NCBI GenBank assembly: GCA_023434205.1
Contig: JAEYTB010000246.1
Coordinates: 1-8,631 of the forward strand
Length of the DNA stretch: 8,631 nt
Direction: 5' to 3'
DNA from: Planctomycetota bacterium
GTDB taxonomy: Bacteria; Planctomycetota; Phycisphaerae; Phycisphaerales; UBA1924
The translations under genes were made by a program, and so were the position numbers. Below, in pieces: positions 1 to 6,346 of this stretch (positions are counted from its first letter, which is position 1; every line of letters starts with the position of its first letter). Below the pieces are notes generated by a model. The model saw only the letters and a list, made by a program, of their open reading frames with translations, searched no databases and was not told the DNA's origin.

Positions 1-1784
1 AGCCCGACCAGCCCCGCCGCCGCCCCCGCACCGACAACGCCACCGTCATCCGCGCCGACAACGTCGCCCTCAAAAACGACACCCTCACCTTCACCCACGA
101 CCTCGCCCCCATCGGCGGCCAGGGCCAGAGCTCCGACAAGGTCACCCTCATCCCCAACGGCCCCGGCAAGGACGACGACGTCCTCCGCGGCGAAAGCACC
201 TTCTCCGACGGCACCAAGCACACCTACGAAGCCATACGCACCCCGCGCGAGGGCACGCAGGTCGCCCCCGGCATCTGGGCCACCGACGAAGAGCTCGCCC
301 GCATCAAGGCCATCCCCGACAAGCTCCCCACCCCCTTCGGCCCCTACGGCTTCGAGGCGCTCCCGCCCAAAGAGACCATCGTCTTCCGCAACGCCACCCT
401 CTGGACCAACGGGCCCGACGGCGTCACCAAGGGCGTCCTCGTCATCTCCGACGGCAAGATCGTCGCCGTCGCCCCCGGCGCCGACCTCGACTACCCGGTC
501 CCCGCCGGTGCCAAGGCCACCGTTATCAACGCCCAGGGCAAGCACATCACCCCCGGCATCATCGACGCCCACTCCCACACCGGCATCTCCCGCGGCGTCA
601 ACGAGGGCGGCCAGGCCGTCACCTCCGAGGTCCGCATCGCCGACGTCGTCAACCCCGACGACGTCAACTGGTACCGCCAGCTCGCCGGCGGCGTCACCAC
701 CGTCCTCCAGCTCCACGGCAGCGCCAACGCCATCGGCGGCCAGTCCCAGACCACCAAAATCCGCTGGGGCTCACCCCACCCCGACGACATGCACTTCGAG
801 GGCGCGATCCCCGGCATCAAGTTCGCCCTCGGCGAGAACCCCAGGCGCGTCAACTCCAGCGGCCCCGCCGACCGCTCCACGCTCCCGCGCTACCCCAACT
901 CCCGCATGGGCGTCGAGCAGATCATCCGCGACCGCTTCACCGCCGCCAAGGAGTACCTGAGCAAGCCCGCCACCGCCCGGCGAGACCTCGAGCTCGAGGC
1001 CCTCGCCGAGATCCTCCGTGGCGAGCGCCTCGTCCACTGCCACAGCTACCGCCAGGACGAGATGGTCATGCTCTGCAACGTCGCCAAGGACTTCAACTTC
1101 AGGATCGGCACCCTCCAGCACGCCCTTGAGGCCTACAAGGTCGCTGACTACGCCCTCAAGCACACCGGCGGCGCCTCTGGCTTCGCCGACTGGTGGGCCT
1201 ACAAGGTCGAGGTCCAGGACGCCATCCCCGGCGCCTTCCCCATCATGCACGACGTCGGCCTCACCGTCAGCTACAACTCCGACAGCAACGAGCTCGCCCG
1301 CCGCCTCAACGTCGACGCCGCTAAGGCCGTCAAGTACAGCCAGGGCATCAGCCCCGAGCAGGCCCTCAAGTTCATCACCCTCAACCCCGCCCGCCAGCTC
1401 CGCATCGACAACCGCGTCGGCTCGCTCGAGGTGGGCAAGGACGCCGACATCGCCGTGTGGTCCGGCGAGCCCCTCTCCGCCTTCACCAAGGCCGAGATGA
1501 CCTTCGTCGACGGCCGCCGCCTCTTCTCCCTCGAGCAGGACCAGCAGCACCGCGCCCGGATCACCGCCGAGCGCCAGCGCCTCATCCAGAAGCTCCTCGC
1601 CGAGTCCCGCCCCGCCGCCGCACGCCGCCCCGACGCCGCCGCCGACGCCGCTCCCTCACCCGACGGTCCCCGCCGCCGCCGCCCGCCCCAGTCCGCCGGC
1701 GAAAGCTACGACCACTACATCTCCCTCTTCACCAGCGGCAAGCAACCCCACGAAACGCCCGGCGAGTGCGGGATGCCCGAGTAG
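1..1784 (+). CDS. Amidohydrolase, imidazolonepropionase-like (5' end outside window)
   Basis: The reading frame is open from position 3 to a TAG at 1782-1784, giving 593 visible residues; the true start lies upstream. Residues 1-120 are a Ser/Gly/Asp-rich, probably beta-rich N-terminal region I do not recognise. From about 125 the amidohydrolase beta-sandwich begins, then the metal-dependent TIM barrel. Visible ligands of the family are the HSH motif (H190, H192), the probable carboxylated lysine K273 (in GIKFALGEN), H347 (in VHCHSY), H373 (in LQHALE) and D427 (in SYNSDSNE), so the site looks complete and the enzyme active. It ends with the usual GSLEVGKDADIAVW strand. The last 60 or so residues are an Ala/Pro/Arg-rich tail. 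COG1228-type enzymes hydrolyse C-N bonds in cyclic amides or dipeptides; the substrate here cannot be read. Export is likely by analogy with the next gene, but the N-terminus is not visible. It is followed 70 bases later by a degenerate paralogue on the same strand. Confidence 0.9.
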   Translation, partial: PDQPRRRPRTDNATVIRADNVALKNDTLTFTHDLAPIGGQGQSSDKVTLIPNGPGKDDDVLRGESTFSDGTKHTYEAIRTPREGTQVAPGIWATDEELARIKAIPDKLPTPFGPYGFEALPPKETIVFRNATLWTNGPDGVTKGVLVISDGKIVAVAPGADLDYPVPAGAKATVINAQGKHITPGIIDAHSHTGISRGVNEGGQAVTSEVRIADVVNPDDVNWYRQLAGGVTTVLQLHGSANAIGGQSQTTKIRWGSPHPDDMHFEGAIPGIKFALGENPRRVNSSGPADRSTLPRYPNSRMGVEQIIRDRFTAAKEYLSKPATARRDLELEALAEILRGERLVHCHSYRQDEMVMLCNVAKDFNFRIGTLQHALEAYKVADYALKHTGGASGFADWWAYKVEVQDAIPGAFPIMHDVGLTVSYNSDSNELARRLNVDAAKAVKYSQGISPEQALKFITLNPARQLRIDNRVGSLEVGKDADIAVWSGEPLSAFTKAEMTFVDGRRLFSLEQDQQHRARITAERQRLIQKLLAESRPAAARRPDAAADAAPSPDGPRRRRPPQSAGESYDHYISLFTSGKQPHETPGECGMPE

Positions 1785-1790
1785 CTTCAA

Positions 1791-1935
1791 GAGGAACACA
1801 GAGGCCAACGAGTAGAACAGAGGACACAGAGGCAGATACAAGCCCAATCAGGACATGACGCGTATGAACGCCAACACCAGGTTCAAGTTTTCCACTCTGT
1901 CTTCTCTGTCCCTCCCTCTGTGCACTCTGTGTTCG
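1791..1935. repeat. CTCTGTG/CACAGAG inverted repeat spanning a gene junction
   Basis: The left arm (1794-1832) holds CACAGAG-type motifs: GAACACAGAG at 1794-1803, ACAGAGGA at 1817-1824 and CACAGAGG at 1825-1832. The right arm (1895-1934) holds the complementary motifs: several CTCTGT copies, CCCTCTGTG at 1914-1922 and CTCTGTGTTC at 1925-1934. The outermost 10-mers are perfect reverse complements. The left arm is between the genes, while the right arm is inside the second gene and codes for residues of its signal peptide. Similar CTCTGTG-rich palindromic intergenic elements are, from memory, scattered in several planctomycete and other genomes. Whether it acts as a mobile miniature element, a regulatory hairpin or a structured leader cannot be told from sequence. 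Confidence 0.65.
1850..1853 (+). promoter_or_regulatory. Probable ribosome binding site AGGA deciding the second gene's start
   Basis: AGGA ends one base before the ATG at 1855, too close for normal initiation, but ten bases before the in-frame ATG at 1864. This favours 1864 as the real start, three codons shorter than the longest frame. Confidence 0.4.
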
Positions 1936-3375
1936 GTTTTGATGACCGTGGGAACGGCAAGCGCCCAGGACCTCACCATCAAGTCCGCCCCCCAGTCCCA
2001 GCCCGTCATCATCTTCAACGCCACCATCCACACCGTCTCGGGCCCCAGCCTGCAGGACGGCGCCATCGCCTTCGAGAACGGCCGCATCACCGCCGTGATG
2101 AACGCCGAAGAGTGGAAGACCGCCGGCCAGGCCCCGCGTCCCGGCACCAAGCTCATCGACGCCAACGACGCCCACATCTACCCCGGCCTCATCGGCGCCT
2201 ACACCCAGATCGGCATGACCGAGATCCAGGCCGTCCGCGCCACCATCGACATGGACGAGGGCGCCAGCCCCATCTCCCCCGAGGTCCGCGCCGCCACCGC
2301 CGTCAATCCCGACTCCACCCTCATCCCCGTCACCCGCTCCAACGGCGTCCTCACCGTCGGCGTCTTCCCCACCGGCGGCGTCATCAGCGGCCAGGTCTCC
2401 GCCATCCGCCTCGAGGGCTGGACCACCGCCGAGCTCACCATCAGCCCCAGCCTGGGCATGGCCATCCGCTGGCCCAACACCCGCGCCATCAACGCCTGGT
2501 GGCAGGAGCGCAGCGAAGAAGACCAGCTCCGCGACATCGGCAACGCCATGCGCACCATCGCCGACGCCTTCGACGCCGCGGAGTCCTACGCCCGCGCCAA
2601 GGCCGCCGACCCCGCCCACCCCACCGACGTCCGCTGGGAGGCCATGAAGCCCCTCCTCCCCGTCGACCGCACCCACGCCGCCGCCTCCGAGCTGCTCGTC
2701 AGCAAGTCCGCCACCGGCCGCGCCGACACCCGCGCGCGCACCTTCGTCCTCGCCAACGACGTCGACCAGATCACCTCCGCCGTCGCTTTCGCCGCCTCCC
2801 GCGGCCTGCGCCTGGTCATCATCGGCGGCCGCGATGCCGACCTCTGCGCCGACCTCCTCAAGCAGCACAACGTCCCCGTCATCATCCAGGGCGTCCACCG
2901 CCTCCCGCGCCACGACGACGCCCCCTACGACGAGCCCTACACCCTCCCCGCGCGCCTCCACGCCGCGGGCGTCCAGTTCTGCATCGCCACCAACGACGAC
3001 ACCGCCCACGAGCGCAACCTCCCCTACAACGCCGCCATGGCCGCGGCCCACGGCCTGCCCATGGACGCCGCCCTCAAGTCCGTCACCCTCTGGCCCGCCC
3101 AGATCCTGGGCATCGACGCCGAGGTCGGCTCCATCGAGGTCGGCAAGTCCGCCATGCTCATCATGACCAGCGGCAACCCCCTCGAGGTCACCACCCGCGT
3201 CCAGCGCGCCTACATCGACGGCCGCGACATCGACCTCTCCAACAAGCACACCAAGCTCGACGAAAAGTACCGCGAACGCTACCGCCAGCTCGGCATGCTC
3301 AAAACCGAGACGGAAGCTGACAAGCCCGCGCCAACCCCAGCGCCCGCCCCGGCGCCAACCCCAGCCCCCCAGTAA
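1855..3375 (+). CDS. Secreted amidohydrolase-like protein, probable pseudoenzyme
   Basis: A 506-residue frame (numbered from the ATG at 1855; the ATG at 1864 has better Shine-Dalgarno spacing). Residues 1-38 form a signal peptide with a basic start, a Ser/Leu/Cys-rich core and a TASA|Q cleavage site, so the product should be exported. From about 50 to 460 it follows the amidohydrolase fold of the preceding gene: the sandwich strand VIIFNATIHTVSG, the barrel, and the C-terminal GSIEVGKSAMLIM strand. The metal site is lost. The HxH position (after YPGLIGA) reads Y116 and Q118, the carboxylated-lysine position is R205, the histidine positions are L299/N301 and about G346, and only D381 seems kept. 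It lacks the long N-terminal region of its neighbour. The last 17 residues are a Pro/Ala repeat with a 14-bp DNA duplication. It is probably co-transcribed with the active paralogue and may be its partner subunit or a binding protein. Catalysis by a different mechanism is not excluded. Confidence 0.88.
   Translation: MTRMNANTRFKFSTLSSLSLPLCTLCSVLMTVGTASAQDLTIKSAPQSQPVIIFNATIHTVSGPSLQDGAIAFENGRITAVMNAEEWKTAGQAPRPGTKLIDANDAHIYPGLIGAYTQIGMTEIQAVRATIDMDEGASPISPEVRAATAVNPDSTLIPVTRSNGVLTVGVFPTGGVISGQVSAIRLEGWTTAELTISPSLGMAIRWPNTRAINAWWQERSEEDQLRDIGNAMRTIADAFDAAESYARAKAADPAHPTDVRWEAMKPLLPVDRTHAAASELLVSKSATGRADTRARTFVLANDVDQITSAVAFAASRGLRLVIIGGRDADLCADLLKQHNVPVIIQGVHRLPRHDDAPYDEPYTLPARLHAAGVQFCIATNDDTAHERNLPYNAAMAAAHGLPMDAALKSVTLWPAQILGIDAEVGSIEVGKSAMLIMTSGNPLEVTTRVQRAYIDGRDIDLSNKHTKLDEKYRERYRQLGMLKTETEADKPAPTPAPAPAPTPAPQ
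3328..3365 (+). repeat. Short direct repeat coding for a Pro/Ala tail
   Basis: The 14-mer GCGCCAACCCCAGC occurs at 3328-3341 and again at 3352-3365, 24 bases apart and in frame. It codes for the Pro-Thr-Pro-Ala tail of the pseudo-amidohydrolase, likely a flexible linker or surface-exposed end that grew by slippage. Confidence 0.7.
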
Positions 3376-3382
3376 GTCTTCA

Positions 3383-3421
3383 TCCGACCTATCCGACCCA
3401 TCAGACCTCTCCGACCTATCC
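3383..3421. repeat. 9-bp tandem repeat, consensus TCCGACCYA
   Basis: Four adjoining 9-base units start at 3383, 3392, 3401 and 3410, followed by a partial unit. Units one and four are identical (TCCGACCTA); the others differ at one to three positions. The array sits in the 60-base gap between two converging genes (stops at 3375 on plus and 3436-3438 on minus). It forms no evident hairpin, so it is not a classical intrinsic terminator. I recall similar GTCGGA-type tandem arrays between planctomycete genes, but cannot verify that here. Confidence 0.85.
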
Positions 3422-3435
3422 CTTCTGGCTTTCCC

Positions 3436-4881
3436 TCACCCCGCCCCAACCGTAAACAGCACCCAATCGCCCTCCGGCACGGGCTTGCGGTCCTTCGCCT
3501 TCGCCTTGGGCAGCTGCCAGCATGCGGGCTTCCCCGCATCTTCGTTCCGCCGCCCCCCATCATCATCCAGGTCCGGCCCGCGGGAGTACACGACCGCCTT
3601 CCCATCGACCACCCTGTACAGCAGCGGCTCCCCCGTGAACCGGTCTTCCGGCACGCGGTCGAGGAACGCGGGCACCAACTCCGAGAGGTCCTCCGGGAAC
3701 CGCCCTGTCGCCTGCCGGTGAAGCTCAACCGCGATCGCAGCCCGCGCCGCTTCCCGCCGCTGCAGGAACTGCTCCGAGGCAATCGCAGCCTTGCCGATCA
3801 TCGGACCAAGAATCCCCAACACAAGGTACTTCTTTCTCCATGTATCCCGTTCCTCCCCAACGGTTGGCGCCAGTTCCGGCCACTGCTCCATTTCCCAGAG
3901 CGGCATGTGCCACCGCTCCGGCGCCACCAACCGGTCAAACTCTTCGATCACCTCGCGGCGTCGCGCAGCCTTCATGAGCACCGTGGTTGCAGCCATTGGA
4001 TTCTCGAAGATGCTCTTGTCCGGGGTTGGAGCTCCGCCCAACTCATCGATGTAGCGCAGGCCGTGTGACCTGAGCCGGCCATCCCCGTTCCCATCATCCG
4101 AGTACGACCGCTGCAGCACATCCAGCAGCAGGAGCCGGTCGTAAGCCATGCGAGGCCGCACGCTCCCCCGCATCGGCGCACTCCGTAGCGCTGCCATGAC
4201 CAGTCGTGCCCCCTCTGTGTCGGTCAGCGATGGATCCGTGGCCAACATGTGCTCGATGGCGTTCATCGCCACACCCGCCGCCGTCAAGGACACCAGGTCT
4301 CCGATGACATTTGGATGCTCCGACGCGTGCCGCGCGACACCCAGCATCGCTTCCACGCTCTTCCAGAATCGTTCGGCGTCGCGCTCTTCAATCGCCACCA
4401 TCACATCCGCCCACAAGCTCCGCGCGCTCGCCCGCAGAACACCCAGGTAAGGCATCAGGAGGGAGAACACCTCCGGCGGCCGCTCAACCGGGCTCGTATC
4501 AACCTCAACCCCGTCCAATTCCGCCATCGCCGGATCAACCCGCGTCGAAAGCGGATACCCCAGCACCGGCTTCTCCGCCGCCTCCCACAACAGCGCGATC
4601 GCCGCCCGCCGCGCCTTAACGAACTCCCGCGCCTCCCCCCACGCCGCATCACCCGGCTTGGGCATATCCGCGACCGCCTCAGACATGTTCTTCAGCGCGC
4701 GCCGAGCCTCCAGGTATAACGGCCACGCCCGGTCCTTCTCCTCCCCCATCGGCGCCAGCGCCACAAACTCCGCCACGTAATCCCGCGTGATCCGGATCCC
4801 CTGATCCTCCAGCGTCGGCTCAGGAACCGGCTCCCCAACCTGCGCCAGCACAGCGGCCACCACCAAGCAACTCATCAGCAT
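3436..4881 (-). CDS. Secreted protein of unknown function with pseudopilin-like C-terminus
   Basis: A 481-residue protein. I do not recognise a named family, though planctomycetes carry many hypothetical proteins of this build. The first 13 residues form a short hydrophobic segment ending VLA|Q, a weak signal peptide without a basic start. The middle (about 30-370) is mostly helical, with an aspartate-rich loop DDGNGDG at 262-268 resembling an EF-hand calcium loop. Residues 376-445 resemble the C-terminal half of type II secretion major pseudopilins (GspG-like): a helix ending in HRQATGRFPEDLSELVP, then RFTGEPLLYR and VVYSRGPDLDDDGG, where GspG binds calcium. The N-terminal prepilin methylation helix is missing, so it is not a pilin. 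ATGs exist at 4881 and 4875, and neither has a strong ribosome site. Codon use is less extreme than in neighbours. It lies about 70 bases behind the SDR gene on the same strand, so co-transcription is possible. Confidence 0.8.
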   Translation of the reverse strand: MLMSCLVVAAVLAQVGEPVPEPTLEDQGIRITRDYVAEFVALAPMGEEKDRAWPLYLEARRALKNMSEAVADMPKPGDAAWGEAREFVKARRAAIALLWEAAEKPVLGYPLSTRVDPAMAELDGVEVDTSPVERPPEVFSLLMPYLGVLRASARSLWADVMVAIEERDAERFWKSVEAMLGVARHASEHPNVIGDLVSLTAAGVAMNAIEHMLATDPSLTDTEGARLVMAALRSAPMRGSVRPRMAYDRLLLLDVLQRSYSDDGNGDGRLRSHGLRYIDELGGAPTPDKSIFENPMAATTVLMKAARRREVIEEFDRLVAPERWHMPLWEMEQWPELAPTVGEERDTWRKKYLVLGILGPMIGKAAIASEQFLQRREAARAAIAVELHRQATGRFPEDLSELVPAFLDRVPEDRFTGEPLLYRVVDGKAVVYSRGPDLDDDGGRRNEDAGKPACWQLPKAKAKDRKPVPEGDWVLFTVGAG

Positions 4882-4895
4882 CCCAGCAGCTTACC

Positions 4896-4961
4896 ACTCC
4901 TCTTCTCCTCCACTCCTCCACTCCCCCTCACCTCCCCACCTCCCCACCTCTTCACCTCTTC
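4896..4961. repeat. 8-bp polypyrimidine tandem repeat (ACTCCTCC / ACCTCCCC)
   Basis: Eight units with 8-base period begin at 4896, 4904, 4912 and 4920, then, after a 2-base slip, at 4930, 4938, 4946 and 4954. The first half is ACTCCTCC-like, the second ACCTCCCC then ACCTCTTC. The plus strand is almost purely pyrimidine apart from the A of each unit, and continues as pyrimidine to about 4982. The array fills the gap upstream of the unknown secreted gene and covers the last codons of the SDR gene. The minus strand, which is the transcribed sense for both genes, is G-rich with several GGGG runs, so a quadruplex or RNA structure is conceivable. Confidence 0.8.
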
Positions 4962-5860
4962 TCTTCCCTCCCCTCCCTCCTCACCACGTCCCGTTCCCCC
5001 TTCGCCCGCCCCTCGCGCGAGTGCGACAGGTCCAGCCGCCCCGCCGGCTGCTTCTTCATCTCCTTGTCCGCCTGCAACCCCACCGGCCCCTTCGCGATCG
5101 TGATGCCCCCATCCACCTTGTACAGCGACCCCGTCACATAACTCGCCTCGTCGCTGGCCAGAAACGCGTACACGTTCGCCACTTCCTCCGGCGTCCCCCG
5201 CCGCCCCATCGGCGTGGACACCAGCGTCATCTTCTCGATCTTCGCGCTCATCGGCCCGCTCTCGCGGTGCGTCCACGCCGTGTCGATCGGCCCCGGGCAC
5301 ACCGCGTTGCACCGCACCCCGTGCCGCGCCTGCTCCACCGCCAAACTCATCATGAACGCGTGCAGGTACCCCTTTGTCCCTGCGTACGGCGCCCCCTCCG
5401 CCAACCCCACGATCCCCGACTCCGACCCCGCGAACAGCACCGTCCCTCGCGTCTTCTGAATCTCCGGCAGCGCCGCCCGCGTCATCATGAACGCTGTCAC
5501 GATGTTGTTCTTGAGCAGCAGCTCAAAGTCTTCCGTCTGAAAGCTCTGCAGCTCCTCCAGCGCCGGGAAGCTCCCCGCGTTGTTCACCAGGCAGTCCAGC
5601 TTCCCGAACGTGTCGATCGCCAGCTTCACGCACGCCCGTGCCTGCATGTCATCCGCCAGGTCCCCCGCAAAGTCCGCGGCACGCCCCCCCCGCCTCACAA
5701 TCTCCATCGACACCTCATGCACCGGGTCCCCCGGCAGCCCCGCCACCACCACGCTCGCCCCCTCATCCGCGAACTTCTTGCACACCGCCTCCCCGATCCC
5801 CGTCGCCCCGCCCGTCACGACCGCCACCTTGCCCCCGAGTCTCAAGCGTGGAGTAGCCAT
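4952..5860 (-). CDS. Short-chain dehydrogenase/reductase (classical SDR)
   Basis: A 302-residue NAD(P)-dependent oxidoreductase of the classical SDR family, cytoplasmic. From the ATG at 5860 it shows the cofactor motif TGGATGIG (16-23), NNAG (93-96), the active-site tetrad N119, S146, Y159 and K163 (in YAGTK), the PGP motif near 189-191 and the closing VDGG near 249-252. The second beta strand ends AGLPGD, with neither a clear acidic NAD residue nor a basic NADP residue, so cofactor preference is open; the substrate is unknown. A TTG at 5866 would lengthen the frame by two codons but touches the ribosome site, so ATG at 5860 is preferred. About 45 residues follow the core, the last 15-20 being Arg/Glu-rich and read from low-complexity DNA. 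A run of eight G (plus positions 5684-5691) lies in codons for RGG near 58. The DUF167 gene is 81 bases upstream. Confidence 0.95.
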   Translation of the reverse strand: MATPRLRLGGKVAVVTGGATGIGEAVCKKFADEGASVVVAGLPGDPVHEVSMEIVRRGGRAADFAGDLADDMQARACVKLAIDTFGKLDCLVNNAGSFPALEELQSFQTEDFELLLKNNIVTAFMMTRAALPEIQKTRGTVLFAGSESGIVGLAEGAPYAGTKGYLHAFMMSLAVEQARHGVRCNAVCPGPIDTAWTHRESGPMSAKIEKMTLVSTPMGRRGTPEEVANVYAFLASDEASYVTGSLYKVDGGITIAKGPVGLQADKEMKKQPAGRLDLSHSREGRAKGERDVVRREGREEKR

Positions 5861-5866
5861 AACCAA

Positions 5867-5873
5867 CCTCCTT
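5867..5873 (-). promoter_or_regulatory. Strong Shine-Dalgarno AAGGAGG for the SDR gene
   Basis: On the minus strand AAGGAGG is followed by six bases and then ATG at 5860. This is ideal spacing and fixes that ATG as the start rather than the TTG at 5866. Confidence 0.85.
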
Positions 5874-5941
5874 GTGCTGAAGGTTCGCCCCCCCGCCTGA
5901 TCCTCTGGTGAACGCGCCGTGTACCCGCGCCGATCCGCCCT

Positions 5942-6235
5942 CTAAGGCCACAACAACGCCAGGTCGGCCGCCCTCTTCCCCGCCACCCGCACCACCTTCT
6001 CAGGGCACCCGTGCCCGGACACCACCTCGACATCCCGCTCCGGCACGCCCACCGCCTCAGCGATCACCCGCCGCACCGCCTCGTTCGCCCGTCCCCCCTC
6101 GGGCGGGGCCGCCACCTTCACCTTCAGCCGGTCCCCCAGCCGGCCGACGACCTGGTCCTTCCGGCTCCCCGGCACCACCTTCAACGCCACCAGAACACCC
6201 TGTGCGGGCGGCCGTTCATCCTCGATCATGCCCAT
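5942..6235 (-). CDS. DUF167 / YggU family small protein
   Basis: A 97-residue protein matching the DUF167 family (E. coli YggU, archaeal MTH637), whose usual length is about 95-100 residues. The family function is unknown. Conserved blocks are visible in order: VVPGSRKDQVVG (20-31), LKVKVAAPPEGGRANEAV (37-54) and VEVVSGHGCPEKVVRV (69-84), where the family usually has SG..SR.K. It is small, without signal peptide or membrane segment, so cytoplasmic. The start at 6235 is preferred because AGAGGGA lies seven bases ahead (plus 6242-6248); ATG at 6229 is an alternative. The frame continues open far upstream, but that part overlaps the divergent TIGR03790-like gene and looks like a shadow. It is probably transcribed leftward ahead of the SDR gene, 81 bases away. 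Confidence 0.9.
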   Translation of the reverse strand: MGMIEDERPPAQGVLVALKVVPGSRKDQVVGRLGDRLKVKVAAPPEGGRANEAVRRVIAEAVGVPERDVEVVSGHGCPEKVVRVAGKRAADLALLWP

Positions 6236-6301
6236 CGCCGGTCCCTCTGAAGCCTTTCCCCGCGCCCGCCGATCCTCCCCCAGCGTACAGACCAAAAACC
6301 C

Positions 6302-6329
6302 TTGCAGCCCCCGTTCCCGGACGTAGGCT
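6302..6329 (+). promoter_or_regulatory. Weak candidate sigma70-type promoter in the divergent gap
   Basis: TTGCAG (6302-6307) and TAGGCT (6324-6329) are 16 bases apart in the 111-base gap between the divergent DUF167 and TIGR03790-like genes. Each box matches only three of six consensus bases, and the distance to the start is short, so this is a guess. Confidence 0.15.
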
Positions 6330-6335
6330 GCCCGC

Positions 6336-6340
6336 GGAGG
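6336..6340 (+). promoter_or_regulatory. Shine-Dalgarno GGAGG ahead of a TTG start
   Basis: GGAGG is followed by six bases and the TTG at 6347. This spacing, together with the signal peptide that then begins directly, identifies the non-ATG start. Confidence 0.8.
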
Positions 6341-6346
6341 TCCAAC

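Noticed and set aside
508..960. Long open frames overlapping the first gene on both strands
   Set aside because: Their translations are Pro/Ala/Ser/Thr- or Val/Gly/Asp-rich shadow sequence without domains, produced by the strong C bias.
986..999. Perfect 14-bp palindrome CCTCGAGCTCGAGG
   Set aside because: It lies inside the amidohydrolase coding DNA and follows from Leu-Glu-Leu-Glu codons in C-biased usage; no sign of a regulatory role.
1612..1690. GCC-rich triplet-like stretch as a possible repeat element
   Set aside because: It is in-frame coding for the Ala/Pro/Arg-rich tail of the amidohydrolase and has no clean repeat unit.
1729..3249. Long minus-strand open frame opposite the pseudo-amidohydrolase gene
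   Set aside because: The translation is a Gly/Val/Asp/Ala-rich mirror of the C-rich plus-strand gene and has no recognisable motif.
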